DNA from: Mugil cephalus
Lineage: Eukaryota > Chordata > Actinopteri > Mugiliformes > Mugilidae
Assembly (NCBI RefSeq): GCF_022458985.1
Contig: NC_061781.1
Span: 25,035,001 to 25,099,000, forward strand
Length of the DNA: 64,000 bases
Direction: 5' to 3'
A model generated the notes under the pieces. The model saw only the letters and a program-made list of their open reading frames with translations. It had not been told where the DNA came from and searched no databases. Each line of letters begins with the position of its first letter. The first letter of the stretch is position 1. This document shows positions 48,840-61,971 of this stretch, one piece after another. A program made the position numbers and the translations under genes.

Positions 48840-49820
48840 ACGAGACTCGCACATGGCGAGTGTTTAATTAAGTGTCATTTAATGTTTAGAATTATACACT
48901 TTACATTTTCTTGGAACAACAACCACAGTCTTCAAACCGCAGAGCGACATCCGACTCCCGAACTTGATTTCTTTCCAAAAAGCCAGAGTATCCTCCTCTT
49001 CCTCAGCCTCATTGTGGCACCATTGGAGTTGGTATTGGCAAGCTCCGACCCAGAGATGGACGCCGTGCCAGCTTCTACCCATAATTCTTTTCCCTCAATT
49101 AGCGTCAGCCGCTCGCCCTTTAGTATTGACAGATAGTTGTATATTATCCCTGGCTGCATTAAATGCTTCAGAGATTTGCACTGTAATTTCAACCTCAAGG
49201 TTTAGCAAATCCTTGACGCTGCGCTAACTCGTAGTGGTCCCACTTCCGAAACACATGCGCCCACATTATGCCAGCATTCTGGTGTTTAGCATCGCCTGAA
49301 ATAACCTTATCCTTAATTGGGCTGAAAAAGGAGGGGGGCTAGCAGACGTCTGAAAATATATCGTTTTAGATCCGTGTGTGTGTGTTAACCACAAACCTGC
49401 GCCGTCTTAACTATGATTTGACCACGTTTGCATAACTAGAATACATATGATTTTCACTCATCGCCTTTTCATATGGACACCGAATCCCCCCACGGGGGAA
49501 AAGCGCAATCTGATCGCTCAACTTATGATAATATTATAGTTAGGACTGTGAAAGGTCAAACCACAGCACACGTCTTGTTTTACGTGGCCTCTCCTGATAG
49601 AACCAACAGATGGCTCGAGCATTGCTGCAGGGCCAACGATCTGCGAAGTGCCTCTGGGAAAGGGATATATGCCAGTGAGGGCCCGTGCCTCCCCTTTCAG
49701 CCTATTACCTTCAACTTTCTTTGCCCCTTGCTGCCGCATGGACTCTTGTTTGAATGCACTCACTGCTGGCAACGGTGCTCAAGTCCAGAAAAGTGTGCAG
49801 CAGCAAAATCAAATTTTCAG
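48840..49820. promoter_or_regulatory. Candidate conserved noncoding block between pms1 and mstn
   Basis: About 1 kb that is largely free of recognisable repeats, with balanced composition and no convincing exon. The cleanest part is 49530-49810. It sits between the 3' ends of pms1 and mstn, and abuts transposon copy B. Conservation was not tested. Confidence 0.3.
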
Positions 49821-49823
49821 CTT

Positions 49824-50752
49824 AGAAAAGGACATTGAAAAACAAACAAACAAAAAAAATGATTTTGATTTTCATCTTAAAATTCAAACATTTAAATTGA
49901 AATTCAAGACATTTTTCTGTATCAGGGTCGAAAGGGGATGAACTGAAATTTAAAAATAGATCAATTTTCATTTTCTGTTTATAAAAATGAAAAATAAAAT
50001 CGTTAAAAGACAGAAACAAAAAAAGTGCTAATTTTTTCATTTTTTTTTTCATCTATATTAATTTCCTGTTTCTAAAAACAAAAACTAAAATCGTTAGAAG
50101 ACAGAACCAAAAAAAAGCGCCTGTTTTTTTCATAGCGTGTGACCGGAAGTTGTCGTTTTCAAGGTAAAAGCACGTATGAGGACGGTACCGGGTTCATGGT
50201 AAGAGCAAATACATGACTTCTATTTGTAGTTTCCCTAGCTAGCCAAGGCTAAAATGTATTTGGAAACTTACTCTGATGGCAAAACAAAGCTTGTCATCTG
50301 CACGCGTATCAGAGTAATGTTAGCTAGTAGCTAACTATTCCCTGATTATATGTAGTTATTTTTAGTTTTTACTGGAAGTGTGCGACTTAGTTTGTCTGCA
50401 GTCATGTCCTCTTCACTGAGACTCTTTTATTGTTTCCAAAATTAGCGCACTGATCCACGTCCTTCAACTTCTCTCACACAGCGCCGTCCTCATACGTGCC
50501 CTTACTTTGAAAACTGCAACTTCCGGTCACACACTATGAAAAAAACAGGCGCTTTTTTTGGTTCTGTCTTATAACGATTTTAGTTTTTGTTTTTTAGAAA
50601 CAGGAAATTAATATAGACCGGTTTTTAAAGTTGTGTTTATTCATTTTCGACTCCGATAAAGAAAAGTGCCTTGAATTTTTAATTTTCATTTTTGAATATT
50701 AAAATTAAAATCAAATAATTGCTCATTTTTTATTTTTTAAATGTCCTTTTCT
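49824..50752 (+). mobile_element. Long-inverted-repeat transposon, copy B (longest)
   Basis: About 930 bp with terminal inverted repeats AGAAAAGGACATT (left) and AATGTCCTTTTCT (right). Each arm is several hundred bp and its words return in reverse complement, for example AAAAACAAAAACTAAAATCGTTAGAAGACAGAAC versus GTTCTGTCTTATAACGATTTTAGTTTTTG, and GTGACCGGAAGTTGTCGTTTTCAAGG versus its counterpart at 50505-50535. The unique centre is about 50190-50480. No transposase ORF is seen. I could not identify a convincing target-site duplication, so the superfamily is open. Confidence 0.85.
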
Positions 50753-52724
50753 GAACGGGAAATAGGGCATATCCGAGTAATTATCCAAGATTGACTGCTG
50801 ATCATCTGATCATGAGCTGTTTAAAAGGTCAGCAGTAGTTCATTTTGCCAGCTGTCTTGTAAACCACCTGTTGCACTCTTTTTTTTTTTTTTTCCTGATT
50901 GTTTCCTACAATCAGAGTATTGAAGTATTTGCTAATGATTAACCCGGTATGAGGAATGGAGGGGAAAAGGAGCCGTTTTGGAACGCATACAAAATATTTC
51001 ACGTATTCATTTCACATATATCGTCATCTAGATGGGTTTCCGTTCTCCTGTTACTGCCCTAATCTGCAGAGCTACTGCGTCTCAGCTGTTATTCAGCACC
51101 CGGGGCAACTGTACACCTCTCTCTCAGAACCCAGAAGTAACCGTAGACTTTAACACAGTCATCAAATCCAAAATAACATGACATGAACTATATTTAAACA
51201 CTTTCCCACTCTATTTTTGGAACTGTAATGAGAGGCGCTCACATAGAATACATTGGCCGGCCGTGGATACTAGCACCACCTGTTTCTGTAAAGTTAACAC
51301 TTAATGTAGTGCTCACTCGAGAGAACAGAACAAAAACATGAGCTCGTCTTCATGGTTCAAAACTGATAGCATCAAAAATGTCTTAAATGTATGAGAACAG
51401 GTCAAAGAGTGAAGCTTCTAAGGCCTAGCTAGCTAGCTAACCAAACACAGGCTCCTTCCTTCCAAGAAGTTTTACTTTTACTTTACTTCATGAGCTTATT
51501 GTGACGTGGACAATCCCAATTAATCAACCGCACAAAGTGTCAGTAAATGGTTCAGCTTTAGCTAATGAAGCTAATTTCCAGCTGTAGTTCCCAGCCAAGT
51601 AGTAAAGGGCATCCAAAAAGACAAATACAACACAAGATATCATCAATATAAGTTAAAATTTGGAAAGAAAACAATAAAAAATGATTTAAGTTGACATGGG
51701 TTTGATTCCTAATTGGTGCAAAGGTCTGTGCAAAACTTCCCACGGGATAAATAAAGTGTCTACGATCAATATTTCAAGATATCCCACCGATAAATGTGTT
51801 ACCTCCAGCCGGGCATCTTTAAAAAATAATGAATAAACGAGACGGACTCCTTTCAAAGAGCTGTAAATCTACTCTCTAGTTGACGACATCCAAAATAGTC
51901 CAGGACCTCCACCAAGATGGCGGGAGGGAAACCGTATCCACTACTGTGGTTTTGCTTGTTAGCATACCGTTAAGGACAACATTTTAATGTGACATATACG
52001 GAGCATAACTGAGGCTAATGGCTTTACTTTTTTACTTAGCCATTAACACAAGATAACAATGAAATAAAAATGTCCTTAAGCCTGGAAGTCTGTGCTTAAT
52101 AGATCATACCAGCACATTTTTGGTTTACAACACATGCAGCAACACAGCTCTGTGTGATTATTTGTAGGGCAGATTAGCCACACATGCTCAACAACACCAA
52201 CACCTCAGAGACGTTTTTTTTTTTTTTTTGAGCCACTGTTGGTGCAACTAATTCCCAACTCTTTAGCATTCATTTAAACGGTTTCGTTTAAATGAATGTT
52301 GAGTTATGAAAGACGCCTACAATGGACAATACGCAATGTTTTGACTGTTCTTCACTTTGAAGACGCTCTAAAACTTCCTGTAATTCTCTCCCAAACTTCT
52401 TGCCAAATAAAAACAATATTTTTTGAAATTTCGACAAAGTACATTTGCTCTGTGTTTCCGCTGACGAGTGTTTTGAGAATGAGCTGTAACTCTTGTAAAG
52501 TCTCGTCTATATGCAATATCCCATAATCCTCTTAAATTCTCGTCACTCTGAGGAAGATGGACTTCAAATGAACGTGACCCCCTGCGTCATGGCCGGTGTC
52601 TCTGGAAATGTGGAAAAAGTGTTTCCATTAAACTTTTGTTATGAAATGTAGGAGTTTCCGTTACCAGTTTTTTATTATGATATTTGGGTTTTGCTCATTT
52701 TTAGAGGTAATGGAACATGACAAT
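50753..52724. other. pms1-mstn intergenic segment, left part
   Basis: AT-rich, with a poly(T) run near 50878-50895, a LINE-type tail near 51715-51770 (CAAAACTTCCCACGGGATAAATAAAGTG) and another poly(T) near 52215-52230. No gene seen. Confidence 0.5.
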
Positions 52725-53013
52725 TGAATGAGTTCACTGTTCTCCAATGGCCTCCACAGTCACCAGATCTCAGTCCAATAGATAGAGAACCTTTGGGATG
52801 TGGTGGGACGAGAGATTCTCATCATAGATGTTCAGCCGACAAATCGGCAGCAACTGAGTGATGTTATCATATCAATATGGACCAAAACCTCTGAGGAATG
52901 TTTCCAACACCTTGTTGAAAGTATGACATCAAGAATGAAGGCAGTTCTGAAGGAATAAGGGGTCCAACCTTTTACTAGTAAGTTGTACCTAATAAAGTGG
53001 CCAGTGAGTGTAA
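52725..53013 (+). mobile_element. mariner/Tc1-type transposase 3' fragment
   Basis: The plus strand reads approximately VLQWPPQSPDLSPID..., the conserved 'SPDLNPIE' region of Tc1/mariner transposases. It then decays through frame breaks to CCTAATAAAGTGGCCAGTGAGTG, the usual terminal sequence of a fish mariner-like family. The 5' two-thirds is missing. Confidence 0.75.
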
Positions 53014-53800
53014 ATATAGATGATGAAATGTATGGGCATGTAGTTATGTAATGTCCAGACAGTTGGAGGAGATCAAGGAATATAATAAGTAACTAAGACA
53101 TGTTGTGCAAGTTCATAATCATGACATCAAATGAGAATCAAAAATAATAAGAAGGAAGAACTTTGGTTTCAAAACGATGCGATTCAATAAATCTGAGAGG
53201 ATTAAAAACTTAAAAATTACAGGAACATCAGTGGAGAAAAGTCAGATTCCTCCCTGTAACTGCACTGAAGACTAACTCAACACTACTCCCTTCTTGTTAG
53301 ATGTAAGCATCTTAATTATTGTCACCTTAAAAACAAACAACTAACACGACTGGACAACGTCTGTTTTCCTTGAATATGAAGAATCTTCAGTCCTCGTTAC
53401 CAAGTCACTGAACAAATGTATCAGAATCTTTAACCCAGGCCGTTAACCGCTCGACGGTCCATATGGGACTAACTATAAAACCTTTTTTTTCCAGCTGGTA
53501 ATTGGTGGTGGTGCCTCGCTTTGACTGTGCACTTTGCTGCTCACCGCTGAACAGCCACTTTTTACGAGCCTCAGCCACGCTCTAATGCGACGGGTGTTAA
53601 AATGCCGCAGGTTCTTAACCGTTGGAAAGTTTACAGCCGCACCACATCCAATTTCATGGGTCAAGGGCGTTCGCAACGGGGCCGTCGAGTCTACGCTTTC
53701 CAGTCTGAATCACTTTCTATAGATACATACAACACCGGTCAAACATTTTAGGACACTCCCATATTTATTTCTTTATTTATTTTAAATGTATGTAGCTTAA

Positions 53801-54315
53801 CCTCCTGAGACCCTGCATCCTCATATGGGGACATTAAGTTTTAGGTTTGTTGCAGCTTATTCTGCTTCATTTAGACCCGTTGTCCTCACAAGTGGACACT
53901 TTTGTCTGAAATCTTGTGGTAGCAAAGGGTCAATGCATTCATTCATTCTACAGCCAATCACAGGACAAAAGTGGACAAGAGACAAAACCGCATCAAGCTT
54001 TATACTCGAACCTTGTTTGTTTATGCTTTTTCTATCAGTAGTAACGAGCTTCAACGTCGCTAATGAGCAAGTACTCGTTTGAGGACGTTGGGACTTCATT
54101 GTTTGCAATTCTGTTTCTGCACCATCAAGTTCAGGCATTGAAATAGTTTTATACATTTGTTGCACATTGGTGACTTTATTGTATTGCACAAAGAAATAAT
54201 CCCTGTGTCCACATATGAGGACTTCTTTTCAAAGATGATGCTAAGTTTTTATACGTCTTGGGTCCTACTAATCCTAGATATCTTGGAGAAATTAAAAATA
54301 CTTGAGGTCTCATTT
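53801..54315 (+). mobile_element. piggyBac-type MITE, right end lost
   Basis: Begins CCTCCTGAGACCC directly after TTAA (53797-53800). It follows 35620-36020 through GGTTTGTTGCAGCTTATTCTGCTTCATT and GTTTGAGGACGTTGGGA.TTCATTGTTT, with extra internal sequence. The right inverted end is not intact. Confidence 0.8.
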
Positions 54316-54409
54316 TACTCTGAAATGAAAGCATAGAACAAATAAACATGGGATCAATATAAAACCCAAAATCTATTCTAATCTTTGGACTCGTCACAGT
54401 AACCATCAT

Positions 54410-54545
54410 GTTTTCAAGCTTCCCATTAGTTTTTATCCTGAGGTAGTTCTGGTAGAGCTCAGACTGAAGCTTTGGGTCATTATTTTGCTGTAGGATGAAG
54501 CTCTGACCAACAGAAGATACTGGACGATGCTGTTCTAAAACGTTT
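54410..54545. mobile_element. Possible Tc1/mariner fragment
   Basis: GTAGAGCTCAGACTGAAGC, TTGGGTCATTATTTTGCTGTAGGATGAAGCTCTGACCAA resembles the antisense of a Tc1-type transposase region found in fish. Too short for a firm call. Confidence 0.4.
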
Positions 54546-56989
54546 CACCTGTAGCGCACATCATTAAAACTTAAAAGTTCACAGCGTAAACTTGTAGCCG
54601 AGTTAACGATGTCTGCTTTCAGCGAATAACTGCTATGGCGACACGTGTTGTTTTCTAGCCTCAAAATAAGCAAACCTAGAATTAAAAACCCCTCTTTTTT
54701 CAAGTAAATATGCCATGAACATACTGAAACGTTTCCTCTGCTAGGATTTTCTTCCATTTAATAAATGTCAAGCTCGCGTTCAGACAGTCTCCTGAGTTTA
54801 TCCACCGAAGTCTAACTCTGGAAAGTCCTGCTTGCTGCATGAATGTCACTCACCTGAGCCTCTAGTAAAATGAATTGTGCGCAGTAATCTGTAAAATGTA
54901 CCATAAATGTTATTTCTGAGATGTCAAAGCCCTCTTTGACACATACCTGATACTACTCTACATCCGTCTGTGTTAAGAGCGCAGGCATATCATTAGGGGA
55001 CATGAGGTTTCCATGGTCTTCCCTCCCTTGGAGGAACATCTACTCTTCATCACTGTCAACCCTCCGTCCCCTGAGAGACAATACCTGGAACTTGGGGCCA
55101 CATTTTTTGCTCTTCACCTAACCCCTCCTCGCAAACAAACACTGACATTGAGGAATTTTGTAAACATATCTGGAGTGAGCACCAAATTTGTCCTCCCTCC
55201 AAACTTCCAGTAGCTTTACAAAGTCATTAATCAAATGATGAGCTTCCCAGAGGCGACTGTCAGTTTTGGGGTAGGAGTAGTGATTCCTCATCCCTAAGTG
55301 AAAAAGCAAGCAGAGTGCAGACGGAAAGGATAAATCATTCCCGAAGTGAAGACAGGCAGCATTCAGCAGCTGGCCATCTGGCCCTTATCATGTCCCAGAC
55401 CGGGCGATTTTATTGCTTTTCATTGCTTTCTGTGGGTCCAAGAGGGATTTTCACAAACAACCTGTCATCTGGCCTAAGATGATCATCCTCTGCTGGTTGT
55501 TTAAGTGATTACAACGTGAGTTTTAAATATCATGCCCTCGTAAGATAAAGTGGCCGCTTAAGGACATGCTCTTTAAGTCAGACGAACCCTGGACACCGTG
55601 TTCTTTTAACCGGATCAATGTTCAGCATCTGATACCACTGGTACAACTGTTCGTCTACGGCCGGTTTACAGGCACAATTAACCTAAAAACGGGCGTCTAT
55701 GGATTTTAGATTAGCAGCACGTCGGTCGAACGTGGACTCCGCTCAGAAAAGAGAACCAGTTGTGCAGAATCATTATTTTCGCTTGATTAGCTACGTAGCC
55801 ACTAGCTCCTCAGTGAAGCTCTGATCCACAGTGATTCAGAATCTACAGGAGGTTTGTGGAGATAAATCTTCTTTGACCAGACAGTAGAGAAACATGCAAA
55901 CAAGCAGTAAGTACCAGGAAGTACGGTGGTGGGAAAAGGTTTTCAGATATCCCATGCACAAAATACAAAAGAAATCCTAAAACAGACATTAAAAGTGATT
56001 GGTTCCATAAAAATACATCAGAGTATTGGGTCATTTTGGTACCAGTGATCCACTAATGAAGGCCATATTATATACTATATATACTATAAATACTATACTA
56101 TTGTCATATACTGCTTAGTTACAATAACATTACCATCATATCATCAGTACTACTGCCATCATCCTGCCACTTAAATACCTATGTATCTTTTTAAGTGTCC
56201 GTGTCCTATTCTGTGTTTTTATTTTTGCTTTCATTTTTCTACGTCCGTATTTTATTCTATTGCATTTTAATGTGTTCAAATACCAGACTGCTATGACGAC
56301 TTAATTTCCCTTAGAGGATGAATAAAGTAATCTATCTGTCTAAACACTAACACTAAATACTGCTGCTAATTGATCATGTGATGGTTTATTTATTTTTATT
56401 CACTTTTGAACACATTCTCTGTTAATTGTTGACTTTGATGTTGAGAAGAGACATATTGAAACTGTCGAGAATTTAGTTTTGCTAATTTTTCTTGAAAACA
56501 ATAAACGAAATAAATATGAGTATTATTTTGTCTCTGTCTAACGCAGCCGCAAATATTTCATGATAATATTTGAGATCGTGTAAAATCTTAAGTTTGGCTG
56601 AACCACTGGCATGAGATATTTATTGTAATGACTGATGATGTAATGGTGTAATTGTAAACTGTACATTGGTGCAACTGATTCATTATATATCAGTGCATTT
56701 TGTATATTTAATCCATTCATTTTATACAGGGTTCTGCAGTGAACCGTAGGGCGATAAGAGCGTAGGAGTTAATAAGTTTATACGTCTTCCTGCTCCTTTT
56801 CGAACCAATCATTTTCTTCAATTTTTTACTTTTTCCTTAAACAAAAATAAACATCAAACATATGATGAGAGAAATTATGAGTCCACTGTAAATGACTCAT
56901 CATTATCAACATTAGTTTACGGTCTGACAGACAGAAGGTTCTGGGTTTGAATCCTTTGTCCTTTCTGACTGGGGTCTTTCTGAGTGGAG
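54546..56989. other. pms1-mstn intergenic segment, middle part
   Basis: No gene seen. 55000-55560 is non-repetitive and of balanced composition, and could be a conserved noncoding block. A LINE-like tail lies near 56300-56340 (ATTTCCCTTAGAGGATGAATAAAGTAATCTATCTGTC). Confidence 0.45.
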
Positions 56990-57271
56990 TTTCTCCTCAT
57001 ACGGGGGCATTATGTTCAGCAGTGGCCTGTTCTGCTTCATTTAGACCTGTTGTGTTTATTTATGCTTATTAACTTTTACACATTGAGAACTTAAATTGTA
57101 AAATACAGTGAAATAATCCCTATGTTCAAAGATTATGCTTTTTATATGCTTTTCTTGGTCCTACTAATCCCAGACACCTAAAGTGTAAAATCTTTAGGTG
57201 TCTGTAAAATCTTCATCTTAAAGAAATTAATGCATTAATGCATTCCAACCAAATGCTTGGGTCACAGCAGG
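56990..57271 (+). mobile_element. piggyBac-type MITE, left end lost
   Basis: Shares TTCTGCTTCATTTAGACCTGTTGT, TACAGTGAAATAATCCCTATGTTCA and CTTAAAGAAATTAA with the other copies. It ends GGGTCACAGCAGG followed by TTAA (57272-57275). It contains a small internal inverted repeat (ACACCTAAAG...CTTTAGGTGT). Confidence 0.75.
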
Positions 57272-57275
57272 TTAA

Positions 57276-57939
57276 TATTTAATGCAAAACAATAATATAG
57301 GGGGTCACTTCTTAATCTCTTCCTCAGTTTGGGTCCTTGGCCTGAAAAACGTTGAAGTTGCATTCTTATACAGATGTCCGTGACTTTTTTACCTGAATCT
57401 CTGAACATCCACACATGAGTTCCTATATGTATGTGCACAAAATTTGGCACACACCTGGGCTTATTTTAAAGAGCTGATCATCACTCTAGTTTCTGTGCAC
57501 AGACCATAGACGAGCGTACTCTACTCAAACAGGATGTCTATACCCCAATGGCTTTTACCTTTTGATTACCCATCTGTCTAGTTAACATTGTACCATACAC
57601 ATACTGCAATATTCCTGTTACAATCAATCTAAACGTGGCTTAATGGTTCCGTTATCTTTCCTCTATGAAATCACACGATGGCTTTGACTGTTTTCTCCTA
57701 ATCCTCATCTGTGCTTACTTTTAAAAAGTTGGTCCTTCTCACATTTTTGATCTGCACATATTAAGGCTGAGTTTTGCTTTTATTTCCACAACCACAGGGG
57801 CTACACCACGATGCACCTTGGTACGTTTATAACCATCGCAGGTCTATGCGTTGTGGACAGTCCGTTCATTAAATTATTGGTGAGGACGTCCACAGTTCAC
57901 AGAGTGTAAATTGTGCAGAGTTTATACTCCCTGTTGTTC
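57276..57939. other. pms1-mstn intergenic segment
   Basis: Contains the second copy of a repeat also in pms1 intron 4 (57290-57450 versus 37085-37210, sharing TTGGCCTGAAAAA). No gene seen. Confidence 0.5.
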
Positions 57940-58200
57940 TGTATTGACAGCTGGATGGATTGCTGTGAAATTTGGCACGGGCATTTACGTGGCCCATGGG
58001 ACGGGATTTTATATGAAGATTTTAGTTCATCCAGTACTTTAGTTCAGGACCATATGCCTGCAAAAACAATGGCATTCCCATCAGCATTGGCTGCGCTTTG
58101 TGCTCATTTGCAAACGATGGAGCGATACCCTGCTACACTGAGACGGTAACCATGGTGAGGATTACGCCGGCTAAATATTAGACTGTTTATCGGGAGCACG
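57940..58200 (+). mobile_element. Common percomorph dispersed repeat
   Basis: Contains TTGACAGCTGGATGGATTGC, TGTGAAATTTGGCACGGGCAT, AGTACTTTAGTTCAGGACCA, CCTGCAAAAACAATGGCATT and CCCATCAGCATTGGCTGCGC in the order of a very frequent repeat in percomorph genomes (from memory). The open reading frame across it is not a gene. Confidence 0.7.
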
Positions 58201-58954
58201 TTTGGGTTAAAGATAACACCTCAACAACTATACTGCCGTGTGGTTTAACAGGAACAATTGTTATGTTTTGTCAAATCTACCAAAAAAATGAAAAAAATCA
58301 GATTTCTTACAACACATTAATGCTGCTTGTTAATTCTAAGCAGAGACATGATGCACCGTTAACGGCCGTTTGTAGAAAAAAGGAGCTGATGAGGAAAACG
58401 TGCTCTATTTATTTAATTTCTATTAACTTTACACAACAGGAACCCTGTCCAATAACGGCGTCTCCAGCTGCCTTGGCCTACACCTTTACCCCCTAACATC
58501 CTTCTTCCCGTTCTCTCACTCTCACTTCCTCACCTGTCAGAGGTGGAATGTTGCTGGCGGGTGCCGTCCTCCAGGGTCTTTTTCCTGACAGATGTAACGA
58601 TGCTCAGACAAAATGTTTCCCAGCTCCTGTTCAGGAACAACAGACGGCAGCAGTCAGGACGGGACAGCAGCTGGTGTCTGCACGAAACAAGAACCCAAAC
58701 GTAGAAACGTAGAATCAGAAATACTTTACTGTCATTCTCCTCATGAAACATGAAAGAACAAGACACAGGACTCAGGTCTCGGCTCAGTTTAAACGAATTA
58801 AATCACTACTTATTAAAATCACATCTAAAATAAAGGTGACTGATATCAGAGTTGCTCGTATGGGTGCAGACCGATTAAAGACACATTTAATCTTATTTAA
58901 CTTCTTATTCCAGCTTTTTTGCAAAAAAGGACAAAGCCAAAGTAACTGAAAACT
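58201..58954. other. pms1-mstn intergenic segment
   Basis: AT-rich. A reverse-oriented LINE-type tail lies near 58708-58745 (GAATCAGAAATACTTTACTGTCATTC). No gene seen. Confidence 0.45.
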
Positions 58955-59440
58955 GTTCGTGAACATGTTGGAGCTCATTCATGGTCTCGGTCTCTTTTTA
59001 AAGACAAAACTCTGACGTTTCTATCACAAAAGTCAGAATCACTCTAAGTGGTTTTGTTCTTGAGAAAGTAATAAAATCTCAGAAAATCTCTCTAAGATTA
59101 TCACAGGACAAAGTTTTACCTACTTCCAGTTTAAACTGCATATAAAAATCACCAAAACTGAGTTTCTTTTTTTCTAAAGGTATAACTGGGTGTTTCCAAA
59201 CTGTGGAGACTCCAAAAGGCCATAACTCTTGAACTTTAAAAAAATAACAAGTTGCTGGGTTTGGGTGATTTTTTTTGGTTTTGAAAAAAATGTGTTGATT
59301 GAATCTTATAATGACTCTTATCAATGTAATCTGAAGACAATGACATGTTACATCATGCAGCATTTACTCAAACACAACTGTCAGAGCTCTGATTGGTTCA
59401 AAAAGCTGCTGCTGTGTGATGTAATAAGAATCCCCCAAAT
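58955..59440 (+). repeat. Dispersed repeat family R4, longest copy
   Basis: Reference copy for R4. It begins near CATGTTGGAGCTCATTCATGG, runs through TTTCTATCACAAAAGTCAGAATCACTCTAAGTGG, CTTGAACTTTAAAAAAATAACAAGTTG, GTGTTGATTGAATCTTATAATGACTCTTATCAATG and TCATGCAGCATTTACTCAAACACAACTGTCAGAGCTCTGATTGG. No coding capacity and no clear inverted ends. Confidence 0.75.
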
Positions 59441-60329
59441 AACGATTATCTTAAATATTGTAATTAAATGTAATTTCAGTCATATTTATTCTAACCCATA
59501 TCATTATCCAGGCTGATGATCATTACATATTATTCTGACCTGATATGAAGTGTGCACGTTGTTGTTGATTGTCTCACTCCAATCATTTATTTTAATCTCC
59601 AAACTAAAGTTGTCTGCGATTGTCAGTGGCTGGTATGTGATAAAACTTTTTTTCGTTACTTATATTTATATTGTGAAAATATTTATATTTATATTTATAT
59701 TGTGAAAATAAATAGTTAGACTTAGACTCATAAAAGTTTACTCCCATGTCAAACTGCAGATGGAAACTTCGCAGCTGTACGAACACATATGTGGATAGTA
59801 AATGGATAAATAGTGCAGTGAATCTGAAATCTGAAGCAATCACAGCCATTTTGAATTCATTATTAAACCTTCATTTTTTCCCCCCTCCTTCCTTAATTTG
59901 CTGACCTTTCCATCTACTTCTTCCTCTGCCACCAGTAAACAGAGAGGAGCAAAATCTAATCCTTCCCCCGGGGGAAAGAAGTTCTTCTGTGGATTCACTC
60001 TGCCCAGGGTCTGCTCTGCACTGTAGCCCAACGTCGTGGCAGTTTTCCAGCTCTCAGCAGGAAAGGAAGTGGCTCTCACGGGCAGCGCTCAATTCGCCCT
60101 CTACTGGGCGGAAGTCAAGCCTCAATGAGGCCGTCATTCCAATAGGTCATGCTGTCAAAGCTCACCAGAGTTCACATCCTCTCATTAGACTGCAATACTT
60201 TCAACATCCCTTCACTGGAGAAAGGGAGGAAAAAAAAAAAAAAAGCAAAGTCAGGAATCAATGGTGAAACAGGCTCGTGGTGACGGGACTGTGCAGGTGA
60301 AGCCAGGTGAGAGTGTGTGCTGCCGTTTC

Positions 60330-60361
<32 letters not shown>

Positions 60362-60689
60362 CACACACATGCAGACACATGGCTTCTTGTGTAACTTATC
60401 AGTTTACACCATGTGCTGAAGACATAAAGATTCTCAGCTGCTGGAGCTGCAACGTTCAGGCTCAGGTCTCCGTGATACTGAAACATCACATTTGGATATG
60501 ATCTATTAGCCAGCAGAACTCCACTTTAAAAAAAAAAACAATAAATAATATGTCATAATGGTGATTTAGCCTCAATTTGAAATAGATTGCAAATGTTGGT
60601 TTTCTGTGTAATTTATGTTTGAAAGGTGGGATTAAATGAAGGTGCAGTGCAACGGGCAGGACAAAGAAGTCGACAGATAAGCTAAAAAC
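59441..60689. other. Intergenic segment beyond the mstn poly(A) site
   Basis: 59930-60230 is non-repetitive and more G+C-rich than its surroundings, a candidate conserved noncoding block. It is followed by a poly(A) run (60231-60244) and an (AC)n array (60330-60369). No gene seen. Confidence 0.45.
60330..60369. repeat. (AC)n microsatellite
   Basis: About 20 AC units with one interrupting G. Confidence 0.9.
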
Positions 60690-60695
60690 TTTATT
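60690..60695 (-). promoter_or_regulatory. Candidate mstn poly(A) signal
   Basis: TTTATT on the plus strand is AATAAA on the minus strand, about 1.28 kb after the mstn stop codon. The 3'UTR would be 60690-61971, which contains no other gene. No transcript evidence. Confidence 0.45.
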
Positions 60696-61971
60696 TGTTA
60701 GAACAAGTATATAGAGTTGCTGTATTACATCTTTTATCTTGCTACATTGTGGTTTTTATACATGTACCAACAGAGGTTTAGAAAGGCAACTCCTAATGGA
60801 AACAATGGCATAGGTATACAATACAAATTAGCATTAACATATCAAAATCAGTTTTTACAACTTTTGTAGCAACCAATTCTTTCTATTGGTGTGCCATAGT
60901 GCAAACTGTGTTGTTTGTAAGACAGAGTTTAAGCATGATCTCGACATTCATACATCTCGACGACTGGTTTTCTGTCTTTAACACATTTGTAGGCTGCATT
61001 CATCGTGCCTTCAGTTCAAGTCCTTCTGTCCAGTAATGTGGATCTACAATCAGAATAATAATAATAATTCAAGTGTATTGGGCAGGTCAGACTGTCGTTT
61101 TGGGTTGTGGAGATTTGTGACTGAAGAGTAACAGTTGCGTATTTTGTCGTTGTGTGTTTGTATGAGAACATACGTGAAGACCTGGTTAAGACCTCTAGTG
61201 TTACTTCACCCTGGTGGAACATAGGATCTGAGGAGTGACCGACCACCACGTCACAACCTGCACTTTGGAAGTTATTTCCTCTTATAAATGAAAAAGAAAA
61301 CACGTTGCTACGTTATATAATGTTACGACTATTATGGGTTTTATGATCCTATGAACACTTGTGTACTTGAAACAAGTTCTGCCAGTGTGAAATGTCACTT
61401 CAAAGAATCTCATCTATGTTTTTCCAAGTCCTTGAGGATTCCTGGTTTCACTCTGAAAGCACAACTCAGAAGATCGTTACTACAAACTTAACAAAAACAC
61501 GTAATAGCTTGTACTGTTGGTTGGTTATGAGTGGAGTGGTGTGGAGTAGATGGTGTACGAGTATAATCAGGCGGCATGTTTGCATAAATTGGACAGAGCA
61601 CAGAACACAGAGACAGAAGAAGACGTTTTTTTTTGTAGTTTTTTTGTTTTTGGATAACTTTGATCATTTCTTTCCACATTCAGTCCGACGTCCAGCATAT
61701 GTGTGGGCATGTGATGTTGTGCCTCCATCTGGCTTCGAGTCTCTGTGGCTAAGATTTCACTGGAGGAAAGAGAAGTAAGAGCTATGCAGGTTGTGAAAGC
61801 ACTGCTCTGCAGGAAGATTGGGCTGCTTGTGGCCTCTACTCTGGTTCTATTGCACCGTGTCCTGCAGGAAAGCTCTGAACTGGTGGATTGGTTGTGTCAA
61901 ATAGTCTGAAGTCGGGGGCCGGAAAGAAAAGTCCTCCCCCGTCTCTCTCTGGCTGGGTTTTCGGTCCCAAC

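Noticed and set aside
57913-58149. Plus-strand ORF of 78 codons between pms1 and mstn
   Set aside because: It is a chance open frame through a frequent dispersed repeat.
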